A DNA stretch of 64,000 nt from Ideonella_A sp963843805 (GTDB lineage Bacteria > Pseudomonadota > Gammaproteobacteria > Burkholderiales > Burkholderiaceae_C): NCBI GenBank assembly GCA_963843805.1, contig CAWJLY010000008.1, positions 1-64,000 of the forward strand, written 5' to 3'. Under the pieces are notes generated by a model. That model was not told the DNA's origin, ran no database searches, and was given only the letters and a program-made list of their open reading frames with translations. Made by a program: the position numbers and the translations under genes. Position 1 is the first letter of the stretch; each line of letters starts with the position of its first letter. Positions 10,406-19,149 of the stretch are shown here, piece after piece.

Positions 10406-11077
10406 TCAATAGTCTACCGGCAGCGGATCGAGGCTGCGCCAGATATACCAGGTGGCAACCGAGCGAAACGGCGCCCAGGTTTCGCCGACTTCGCGTACTT
10501 CGGCGCGCGATACCGGCTCGCCACTGAAATAGCTGACGCTGATGCCCTTGATCAGGCCGATATCGTCGAGTGGCAACACATTCGGCCGCATCAGGTGAAA
10601 GATCAGAAACATCTCGGCCGTCCAGCGGCCGATGCCACGAATCGCCACCAGCTCGTCGATGATGGCATCGTCGTCCATCGACATCCACTGGTCGACGTGC
10701 ACCGAGCCACCATCGAAATGGCGCGCCAGATCGCTCAGGTATTCGACCTTGCGCATCGACAAGCCGGCGCCGCGCATCGCCAGCGGGTCGAGTGCGGCAA
10801 CCTGCGCCGGGTCGATGCGGTGGGCCTGCGCCGGCACCAGTGCGATGAACTTGTTCCACACCGATTGAGCGGCCTTGACCGAGATCTGCTGGCCGACGAT
10901 CGAACGCGCCAACGTCGTAAACGCATCGCCGCGCGACTGCAGCCGCGCCTCGCTGAATCGCGGGATCAGCTTGCGCATCACGCGGTCCCGTTTGGCCAGG
11001 TGTTTGCAGGCCTCGTCCCAGTAGGCGGGCGCCGCCGGCACAGGCGGATCGCCGCCGCCGTTCACGCCTTGACCCAT
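10406..11077 (-). CDS. AlkA-type DNA-3-methyladenine glycosylase II
   Basis: Base-excision repair enzyme removing alkylated purines. Intact 223-residue ORF of the HhH-GPD superfamily: LARSIVGQQISVKAAQ, the helix-hairpin-helix VAIRGIGRWTAEMFL and, after it, NVLPLDDIGLIKGI with the Asp expected to be catalytic. It lacks the Fe-S cysteine loop of the Nth/MutY group. ATG 11077 lies 16 bases inside the 3' end of cysS, so translation is probably coupled. The assignment to AlkA rather than a related HhH-GPD glycosylase rests on this motif order. Confidence 0.88.
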   Translation of the reverse strand: MGQGVNGGGDPPVPAAPAYWDEACKHLAKRDRVMRKLIPRFSEARLQSRGDAFTTLARSIVGQQISVKAAQSVWNKFIALVPAQAHRIDPAQVAALDPLAMRGAGLSMRKVEYLSDLARHFDGGSVHVDQWMSMDDDAIIDELVAIRGIGRWTAEMFLIFHLMRPNVLPLDDIGLIKGISVSYFSGEPVSRAEVREVGETWAPFRSVATWYIWRSLDPLPVDY

Positions 11078-12444
11078 TGCGTGCCTTGTGCGGAATCCTG
11101 CAACTCGATGCCTTGCTCGAGCAGCTGCTGGCGGATCGCATCGGCACGCGCAAAGTCGCGGGCCTGCTTGGCCTGCGCGCGCTCGATGATCAGCCGATCG
11201 ATCTGCGCCTCGTCGACCTCGTTGCCGGTGCGCAGGAACACGCGCGGCGGCTGCTGCAGGATGCCCAGCGTGGCGCCGAGCGCCTTCAACAGCCCGGCCG
11301 TTTGCGCCGAGCGGCTGCGATTGACATCGCCGGCCAGCTCGAACAGCTGCGCCACCGCAACCGGCGTATTGAAATCGTCGTTCATCGCGGCGCGGAATGC
11401 CGCTGCCTGCGGCTGAGCCCAGTCGATCTCGATCGGCTCGGCCGTCGACCGCACGCCAGCGCGGTATAGAGCCGGCGCAATGCGCTGCGCGCGTCGTCGA
11501 GATTGGCGTCGCTGAAATTGAAGGCGCTGCGGTAGTGGGTGCGCAGCATGAAATAGCGCAGCGTCTCGCCGTCGTAGCGCTGCAGCACATCGCGGATCGT
11601 AAAAAAATTGCCGATCGATTTCGACATCTTCTCGTTGTCGACATTCAGGAAGCCGTTGTGCAACCAGTAGTTGACGAAGCGCGTGCCGTTGGCGCCTTCG
11701 CTTTGCGCAATTTCGTTCTCGTGGTGCGGAAACTGCAAGTCCATGCCGCCGCCATGAATATCGAAATGTCGGCCCGAGCAAGGCGCAACTCATCGCCGAG
11801 CATTCGATATGCCAGCCCGGCCGGCCCTGACCATAAGAGGCCGTCCCATTTCGCATCTTCGGGTTCACTTTCCTTGGCCGCTTTCCACAAAACGAAATCG
11901 AGCGGATCATCCTTGCCATCTTGCACCGCCACGCGCTCGCCGGCGCGCAGCTGGTCGAGCGACTTGCCCGACAACTTGCCATAACCGTCGAACTTGCGGA
12001 CTGAAAAATTCACATCGCCGTCCGATGCCCGATAGGCCAGGCCTTTTTGCTCGAGCGCGCCGATCATCTCGCAGCATCTGCGGCACGTGCGTCGGTGGCG
12101 CGCGGCTCGGCAGCTCGGCGACGCGATGCCCAACGCGGCGATGTCGCTGATGCATCGCCGCGGTCATCTCGCGGGTCAGCTGAGCGATCGGAATGCCGCG
12201 CTCGAGCGCGCGTCGGATGATCTTGTCGTCGATATCGGTGATGTTGCGCACATAGACGACCTCGATAACCCAGCACCTTCAGCCAGCGGTAGACGATGTC
12301 GAACGCCATCAGGAAACGCGCATGGCCGACATGGCACAGGTCGTAGATCGTCATGCCGCACACATACATGCCGACATGACCGGGCTTGATCGGAACGAAG
12401 TCCTCCAGCCGACGGCTCAGGGTATTGAAAATGCGCAGCGTCAT
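11062..12444 (-). CDS. cysS: Cysteinyl-tRNA synthetase (frameshifted)
   Basis: Charges tRNA-Cys. Start MTLRIFNTLSRRLEDF at 12444; the active-site Zn Cys is in MYVCGMTIYD, and the class I HIGH signature appears as HVGHARF. After several indels (about 12255, 12080, 11770, 11450) the reading shows FPHHENEIAQSEG, the second signature EKMSKSIGNFFTI and a C-terminal helical domain ending SAQGTQWVKA. Joined length is about 460 residues, normal for the family. It is divergent from ppiA. Confidence 0.92.
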
Positions 12445-12738
12445 GGTGCCGACGGCAAGAGAATGGCCTGTTGGGAAGAAGGGAACGGTGGATTGCAGCG
12501 GGCCCCGGATCAAGGTTGCCTGACGGCGTGCATCGAGTCAATCATCGGACTTCAAAGGCGATGCGGACCATGGGGCTGCACTACAATCGAGGAAGTATAG
12601 CGGCGGCGCATGCCGGCGCTGCAAACCTCGGTTTGATACTTTCGCTACCACACCGATGCCTCATTCTGGCTTGTTTCCAATCATGGCCGGACCCTGCACC
12701 GGCAGGCAACTGCTGCGCCACCTCGGCAAAACGCACAT

Positions 12739-13355
12739 GCCGTCGGCACCATCGTGGCATCGTCGCCCTCACCGCGTCTCGTTTGCTGCGCCGCCTTCGG
12801 CTGTGCGTTCGCGATCGCTCGGCTTTGTCGCTGCTGGTCGTGGCGCCCGCGGTGTCGGCCCAGACCGTGATGTTGAGCACCTCGATGGGCGACATCGTGA
12901 TCCAGCTCGATGCGGCCAAGGCGCCCAAGTCGGTCGAGAATTTTCTGCAATACGTGAAGGCGGGGCATTACAACGGCACCGTTTTTCATCGGGTGATTCC
13001 CGACTTCATGGTGCAGGGTGGCGGCATGAACCCCGACCTGTCGCAAAAGCCGACGCGCCCGCCGATTCCGCTCGAAAGCAAGAACGGGCTCGATAACAAG
13101 CGTGGCACGGTTGCGATGGCGCGCACCGGTGTGCCCGATTCGGCCACCTCGCAGTTCTTCATCAATCTGAAGAGCAACGACTTCCTCAACTCGGCCAATT
13201 CGCGCGACGGCAACGGTTATGCGGTGTTCGGGCGCGTGCTGTCGGGGATGGATGTGGTCGACAAGATCGCCGCAGTGGCCACCCAGGCCAAGGGCAGCCA
13301 CCAGAATGTTCCCTTGCAGCCGGTGACCATCATCGAGGCCGTGGTGCAGCAGTGA
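12739..13355 (+). CDS. ppiA: Periplasmic peptidyl-prolyl cis-trans isomerase, cyclophilin type
   Basis: Catalyses proline isomerisation in exported proteins. A signal peptide ending LLVVAPAVSA precedes QTVMLSTSMGDIVIQLD; the cyclophilin core shows GTVFHRVIPDFMVQGG, RGTVAMAR and SATSQFFINL. In the mature frame no ATG or GTG lies near the signal peptide. ATG 12739 is in another frame, so an indel within the signal sequence is likely and the start is tentative. The stop TGA overlaps the GTG of the next gene (GTGA, 13352-13355), opening a chain of coupled genes. Confidence 0.88.
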
Positions 13356-14474
13356 GGCGCCCTTCCAACCTCAGGCAACTGTCGGCGGTATTGGCCGGGC
13401 TCGCATTGGTATCGCCGCTGCTTGCCAATGTGCCTTCGCCGGCGCTCGGCGAGATTCAGGATCTGGTCAGTTCGGGACGCAGTGCCGAAGCCTTGCGCAA
13501 GATCGACGGCTTGATCGCGCGCAATCCCGAAGATCCGCAATTGCGCTTCCAGAAAGGCATTCTGCTGGTCGATCAGAAACGCACGGCCGAGGCCATTGCC
13601 CTGTTCGAGCGGATGAGCCGCGACTTCCCGACCCTGCCCGAGCCGATGAACAACCTGGCGGTGCTGTATGCCGAGCAAGGTCAGATCGACAAGGCGCGCG
13701 CCGCGCTCGAGTCGGCCGTGCGCAGCCGGCCAAGCTACAACACGGCCTACGAAAACCTGTCGTCGCTCAATGTCAGGCTGGCCAGCCGTGCCTATGCGCG
13801 CGCGCTGCAGATCGACGACAGTGCCGGCACGCCGAAGTTGTCGCTGCTGAAGACGCTGGCGGGCAGCCGGCAGGATGCAACTCCGGTCGTCGTCGCTGCT
13901 GCGCCGCCGCCTCCGCCACCCGCCCCGTTGACGATGCCACCTGTCGCCGCGCCAATGGCTGCAGCCGCCAGTGCCGGTCGAGGCACCGAGGCCTGCACCC
14001 CCACCTCCCCCGCCGGCGCCCGAGCCGACACCGCCCGCCAAACTGCCAGCCCCCGAGGCGCCGGCTGACAATGGCAGCAATGCGTCGAAGGTTCGCCCGG
14101 CGACCGCCAATGCCGCGCAGCGACGCTCTGCCGATGAGGCGCGCGACGTGCAATCGGCGGTCAGCGCGTGGGCCACGGCCTGGGAGCGCAAGGACATGAA
14201 TGCGTATTACGCGGCCTATGTGCCGGGATTCTCCGGTGGCGAGGGCTCGGCATCGCGTTGGCAGGAGGGCCGGCGGGTGCGCATCGTCAACAAGACCCGC
14301 ATCTCGGTCGAGTTGTCGGGTGTTACCGTCGAAATGGTCGGCGACGGCGTCGCCAAGGTCAATTTCAGGCAGGACTATTCAGCCGATCAGCTGAAGGTGA
14401 CTGGGCAGAAGGAACTCGAAATGGTCAAGCGAAACGGAAACTGGTTGATCCGCAAGGAGTCGGTGGGTTCTTGA
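13352..14474 (+). CDS. Exported TPR protein with C-terminal NTF2-like module (frameshifted)
   Basis: Starts at GTG 13352, overlapping the ppiA stop. A signal peptide (LAGLALVSPLLANVPSPAL) is followed by TPR-type repeats over about residues 35-150 (LRFQKGILLVDQKRTAEAIALF; MNNLAVLYAEQGQIDKARAAL). A long Pro/Ala linker follows, with an indel near 13975, and then a roughly 110-residue domain beginning SAVSAWATAWERKDMNAYYAAY and ending GNWLIRKESVGS. That domain resembles the next gene's C-terminus and the NTF2/SnoaL fold. TPRs suggest a protein-binding role in the periplasm, perhaps with the L,D-transpeptidase downstream; this is inference. Confidence 0.75.
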
Positions 14475-15426
14475 TGACAATGACTTCGAAGATGAACCGT
14501 CCACACCCGCGTCCGATAGCGCCGCTGCAGAGGTGGTTTGCGGGCGTTGCCTGCGCGGCCGGCCTGGCGAGCCCGGCGCTGGCAATCGATTTCGGCACCC
14601 TGCGTCTGTATACGCCGCCCGGCCAGGCGGCCTATGCCGAGATCACGCTGACCGACAAGGCGGCGCTCGATCCCGCCGATATCCGCGCCCGCATCGCCAC
14701 CCGCGACGCGTATGGCGTGGCGGGCATGCGGTATCTGCCGGCCTTGCAACAGGTCAGCATCACGCCGCAAAGCGGTCCCAATGGCCAGGTTGTGCTGCGG
14801 CTCGAGCGGCTGCCCGATGCCGCTGCGGCCGCCGAAATCGACCTGCTGCTGCTGGTCGGTGACCGGATGTCGCTGTCGCTGGGTGAGTACCGTGTCAGCA
14901 TGAATGGCAGCAGCCGCGAATTTGCCGCTGCTCCGGCCGGTTCGCGGGTTGCCGCGACGGCTCCGCCGCCGAGCAGCACGGCGACCACCGGCGCAACCAC
15001 CGCGGCGACCACCAACGCCGTGACCAGCGGTACAGCCAGCCCGGTGCCCACTGCGCCGGTGGCCGCGGCCGGCTGCGCGCATCGTCATTTGCCGAAGTGC
15101 AGTCGGCTCTCGACGCCTGGGCGGCGGCCTGGAGCCAGCGCGACATGGACGCCTATGTGGCGGCATACACGCCCGACTTCGCAGGCCGCGACAAGAACGC
15201 TTCGCACAGCGACTGGGTCGAGCAACGGCGCGCTCGAATCATGCCGCGGAAAAAGATCTCGGTCGAGATCGACAAGCCGCAGTTCGTGGCCCGCGGTGAC
15301 AAGATCGTTGCCACCTTCACGCAGCGTTATCGGGGTGACGCGTTCTCGGAATCGAGCCGCAAGCGGATGGTGATGGTGCGCGGTGGTTCGGGTTGGCTGA
15401 TTCAGGAAGAGGATGAATTGCCGTGA
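14474..15426 (+). CDS. FimV-N-terminal-like exported protein with NTF2-like module (frameshifted)
   Basis: ATG 14474 overlaps the previous stop (TGATG). After a signal peptide (GVACAAGLASPALA) the first domain reads DFGTLRLYTPPGQAAYAEI, ADIRARIATRDAYGVAG and LVGDRMSLSLGEYRV. This is the pattern of the FimV N-terminal domain, which in type IV pilus and pole proteins precedes a peptidoglycan-binding LysM; no LysM is seen here. A Thr/Ala linker, an indel near 15075 and a C-terminal module (DAWAAAWSQRDMDAYVAAY ... GSGWLIQEEDELP) follow. The module matches the previous gene's tail. Function unknown, probably envelope. Confidence 0.65.
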
Positions 15427-16879
15427 CCGAAGACACGCCCGAGCCAGCCAGCACCGCTTCGACCGGCCTCGCGCCGCCGAGCGCGCTGCCGTCGGGCGAC
15501 AGTCGATCACGACTGGGCCTGCTGCGCAATCGGCTTGCTCGTGGCGGCGGTTGTCGGCTTCGGCATGTGGAAGGCGCCGACGGCATTCGGCGGCGGATCG
15601 AATCGCAGTGCGATGGCGGCCGCACAAGCCGCACCCAATCCTGATGTGGTGGCCGATATCGCCGTGTCGCCGGCAGCCAATGCGCGCGTGCTCGATGCCT
15701 TGCAGCCGGTCTATGCCAAAGGTGATGAATTGCTGGCGGCGGCTGGCGGGACCGGTTCACCTGCCGATGCGCGCCTGTTGCGCATCTATGGATTGATCGC
15801 CACATCGCAGGCCAGGCTGGCGCTCGAAGAGTCTGCCAAGCTGGCCGAAGACATGCCGAATTTCGGCCTGGCGCAACTTGTCTACGCCGATCTGCTGACC
15901 ACGCTGACCGCGCCGACCGACGAATTCGCGGCTGTCAACCAACCGCTGCGCAGCGACGCCAGCGAGCGCCTGCGCGAGCTGGTGGCCGAAGCACGGGCCC
16001 GCGTCGTCGCCGCCGGGCAACGGCCGCCGGCCGGCTCGGTGCCGGCGCAGTTTGTCCAGCTCGATCCGTCGGTGCGCCACGCCATCGCGGTCGACGTCTC
16101 GAAATCGCGCCTGTATGTGTTTGCCAACACGCCGGCGGGCCTGGTCTTGCGCCGCGACTATTACAGTTCGGTCGGCAAGCTCGGGCTGGCCAAGCGAGCC
16201 GAAGGCGATCTGCGCACGCCGATCGGCGTCTATTTCGGCACCGGCCGGATCTCCGACGCGCGGCTGCGCGATCCGTCGCTCGAAGATCGCTATGGGGCGG
16301 CGGCGATTGCGCTGAACTACCCGAACCAGTATGACCAGCTGAAGGGGCGCACCGGCAGCGGTATCTGGTTGCATGGTGTTCCGACTGTCGCTGTTCAGCC
16401 GGGCACCGCTCGCAACCGACGGCTGCGTGGCGGTTTCCAACCCCGACATGCTCGAGTTGACGCAGATCGTCGAACGCCAGGAGACGCCGATCCTGATCGC
16501 CGAGAAAATCGAATGGGTCAGCCCGCAGGCGGCGGTGCAGCGGCGTTCGGAATTTCTGCAGACCTTCGCTGCCTGGAAATCGGCACGCTCCGGCAAGCAA
16601 CGCGAGGCACTGCAGCCGTTTTATGCCGCAGGCACCACCGAGAGCAGTGGCCGCAGCGAGCGCAAACGCAGTTTGGTCGGCGGCGCCGCGCCTGTGATGT
16701 CGCAGCTGCCGGCAACGATCGATGCCATATCGGTGGTGTGGTGGCGCGATGATCGCGAAGTGGTGGTTGTCACGTACACCGAAACCACCTCGGCGCAGCT
16801 TCGTCCACGCCTGAAGCGCCAATACTGGCTGCGCAACGAAGGCAGCTGGCAGGTCATCTTCGAAGGCAATCTGGCCTGA
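15423..16879 (+). CDS. L,D-transpeptidase (YkuD domain) with NTF2-like C-terminus (frameshifted)
   Basis: GTG 15423 overlaps the previous stop (GTGA). After an indel near 15535 comes a membrane anchor (LVAAVVGFGMW), then a helical region. The YkuD catalytic domain begins IAVDVSKSRLYVFAN and contains GDLRTPIGVYFGTG, SGIWLHGVP and, after an indel near 16380, LATDGCVAVSN. The His and the Cys of that last block are the catalytic pair. The tail (VVVVTYTE ... LKRQYWLRNEGSWQVIFEGNLA) is an NTF2-like module as in the YafK/DpaA group, whose E. coli member detaches Braun lipoprotein from peptidoglycan. Acts on peptidoglycan crosslinks or lipoprotein anchoring; which one is not decided here. Confidence 0.85.
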
Positions 16880-16881
16880 AC

Positions 16882-16908
16882 GGCGACGGCCTGCCGCCGC
16901 CTTTTTTT
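16882..16908 (+). terminator. Rho-independent terminator after the L,D-transpeptidase gene
   Basis: GGCG-A-CGG / CCG-C-CGCC stem with one mismatch and a CCTG loop, directly followed by seven T (16902-16908). It lies three bases past the stop and separates the ppiA-to-transpeptidase chain from ppiB. Confidence 0.75.
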
Positions 16909-16949
16909 CCATTTCCTCTACCTCCTCTCCGACGCGAGACCAACCAGAC

Positions 16950-17455
16950 ATGAGCACCCAAGTCGACCTGCACACCTCACCACGGACTGATCCGCATCGA
17001 ACTCGCCGAAACCGAGGCTCCGAACAGCAGCAGCAATTTCCTCGGATCTGGTGCGCAGCGGTCACTACGACGGCACGGTGTTTCACCGGGTGATCAAGGG
17101 CTTCATGATCCAGGGCGGCGGCTTTGACGCCGACATGAAGCAGAAACCCACCGGCGAGCCGATCGCCAACGAGGCCGATAACGGCCTGAAGAACGAGCGC
17201 TACACGCTGGCGATGGCGCGCACCTCCGATCCCGATTCGGCCACCGCGCAGTTCTTCATCAATGCGTCGGACAACGACTTCCTGAACCACACCGCCAAGA
17301 CCTCGAGCGGCTGGGGATATGCCGTGTTCGGCAAGGTTGTCGATGGCACCGATGTGGTCGATGCGATCGAGCAGAGCAAGACCGGACGCAAGGGCTTCAT
17401 GGACGACGTGCCGGTCGACCGAGTGGTCATCGAACGCGCCAGCGTCGTCGAGTGA
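16950..17455 (+). CDS. ppiB: Cytoplasmic peptidyl-prolyl cis-trans isomerase, cyclophilin type (frameshifted)
   Basis: Cyclophilin without a signal peptide. From ATG 16950 it reads MSTQVDLHT; two indels (about 16976 and 17040) lead through GLIRIELAETEAPNSSSNF into VRSGHYDGTVFHRVIKGFMI, YTLAMARTSDPDSATAQFFI and WGYAVFGKVVDGTDVVD. Length is about 165 residues, as in E. coli PpiB. The stop overlaps the GTG start of lpxH, the usual partner in this group. Confidence 0.9.
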
Positions 17456-18324
17456 GCCGCGCCGCTGGCGCGATGACGATGGCCGGCCGCAGGCAAGCGA
17501 CGCTGACGTCATCGCGATTGCCGCGGTTCTGGGAGTTCGCCGCGCCGGCCGACGTGGCAGCGGATCGATTTCATCAGCGATCTGCACCTGGCGGCGGACC
17601 GACCGCGCAGACCTTCGACGCGTTCGCCGCGCACCTGCGCCACACGCCGGCCGACGCGGTTTTCATCCTCGGCGACCTGTTCGACCTCTGGGTCGGCGAC
17701 GATTCGCGCAGCGGCCGGTTCGAGGCGCACTGCGTCGAAATGCATCGCCGATGCGGCGGCGCGGCGCGGCGATCGCCTTCATGGCCGGCAACCGCGATTT
17801 TCTGGTCGGCGACGCGATGCTGCAAGGCCTGCGGCGCGATGGCGCTGGCCGACCCGACTGTGTTGGTCGCTTTCGGCCAGCGCGTGTTGTTGAGCCATGG
17901 CGACGCCTTGTGCATCGGCGATACCGGCCTACCAGCGGTTTCGCGTCCGAAGTCCGCAGTCCGGCCTGGCAAGCGGCGTTTCTGGCGCAGCCGATCGAGG
18001 CTCGGCTCGAGCAGGCGATGGCGATCCGCCAGCAAAGCGAGCAGCGCAAGCGCTCGACCAGCCGCGTCGACTGGGTCGACGTCGATCCGGCGTCGGCGGT
18101 GCGCTGGATGCACGAGGCAGGGGCCAGCGTGCTGGTCCACGGCCATACCCATTGCCCCGGCAGCGAGCCGCTGGCGCCGGGGATGCTTCGTCATGTGCTT
18201 GAGCGATTGGGAACTCGACGACGCGACGGGTGCCGATCGGGCCGAGGTGCTGAGCTGGACCGCCGGACGTTTTGCGCGCGTCGCCCCGTCGACTGCAGCC
18301 AGCGGTGTGCGCGCTGACGTGTGA
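17452..18324 (+). CDS. lpxH: UDP-2,3-diacylglucosamine diphosphatase (frameshifted)
   Basis: Cleaves UDP-2,3-diacylglucosamine to lipid X in lipid A synthesis at the inner membrane. Metallophosphoesterase blocks are visible across three frames: IDFISDLHLAADRP, DAVFILGDLFDLWVGDD, FMAGNRDFLVGDAML, VLLSHGDALCIGD and VLVHGHTHCPG, supplying the Asp, Asn and His metal ligands. The start is GTG 17452 (GTGA overlap with ppiB); about 30 residues precede the core. Several indels lie between 17550 and 18210. The C-terminus TAASGVRADV overlaps the next GTG. Confidence 0.9.
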   Translation: MSRAAGAMTMAGRRQATLTSSRLPRFWEFAAPADVAADRFHQRSAPGGGPTAQTFDAFAAHLRHTPADAVFILGDLFDLWVGDDSRSGRFEAHCVEMHRRCGGAARRSPSWPATAIFWSATRCCKACGAMALADPTVLVAFGQRVLLSHGDALCIGDTGLPAVSRPKSAVRPGKRRFWRSRSRLGSSRRWRSASKASSASARPAASTGSTSIRRRRCAGCTRQGPACWSTAIPIAPAASRWRRGCFVMCLSDWELDDATGADRAEVLSWTAGRFARVAPSTAASGVRADV

Positions 18325-19149
18325 CGCCGCCGGCATGGTCGCTGATCGCTCGCATCAGGCCGGCCTGGCACGGCTGGCGTGAGCGACCGAATACTCGGCA
18401 AGCGGCCGATTCCCGATCACCTGTGGTTGGCGACGCTGGCGCGTTATCCGTTCATTGCCGGCCGCAGTGCCGACGACTCTGGCCGGTCTGCGCCGCCTGT
18501 GCACGCTGTTTCTGGCTGACAAGGAATTCAGCGGTGCCGGCGGCCTGGTGGCCACCGACGAGATCGCGGTGGCCATCGCGATGCAGGCCTGCCTGCCGAT
18601 ATTGCACCTCGGGCTCGGCGTGTTACGACGATTTCGTCGGCATCGTTGTTCATCCGGACGAAGTGATCGCCGAGCGCGAGGTCATCGATGACGACGGCAT
18701 CGTCCACCAGTTCGAAGAGACGCTCAGCGGCGAGGCGATGTCGGGCGGGCCGGTGATGTTGTCATGGCGCGATGTGGCCGACGCTGGCGAGACCGCCGAG
18801 CAGGGCTACAACGTCGTGATCCATGAGTTTGTCCATGTGCTGGACATGCGCGACGGGCTGGCCGATGGCGTGCCGCTGCTGCCCACGCGCGAGGCTCGGC
18901 TGCAATGGACATCAGGTGCTCGATCGCGAATACCGGCAATTCTGCGAGCAGATCGACGACGACCCGTATCCGGTCATCGACCCTTACGGCGCCGAAGCGC
19001 CGGAAGAGTTTTTTGCGGTCGCCGCCGAGGCCTTTTTTGTCAACCCACAGGCGTTGCTCGACGCCCATCCCGCCGTCTACCGGCTGTTGCAGGGCTATTT
19101 CAAGCAGGATCCGGCAACTGCCATCGCGCTGAACTCGATCAGGCGGTAG
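18321..19149 (+). CDS. mtfA: MtfA-type zinc-dependent peptidase (frameshifted)
   Basis: Family of cytosolic zinc metallopeptidases whose E. coli member binds the repressor Mlc. Blocks in order: RPIPDHLWLATLARYPFIAG, LCTLFLADKEFSGAGGL, VHPDEVIAEREV, GPVMLSWRDVADAG, then VVIHEFVHVLDMRDG with the HExxH zinc site, and IDPYGAEAPEEFFAVAAEAFF with the downstream Glu. GTG 18321 overlaps the lpxH stop; the first 30 residues need an indel near 18385. The 3' end overlaps the convergent clpA end by 11 bases. Confidence 0.85.

Noticed and set aside
12582..12587. TACAAT as a -10 promoter box for ppiA
   Set aside because: No acceptable -35 element at 16-18 bases upstream, and the ppiA start itself is uncertain.
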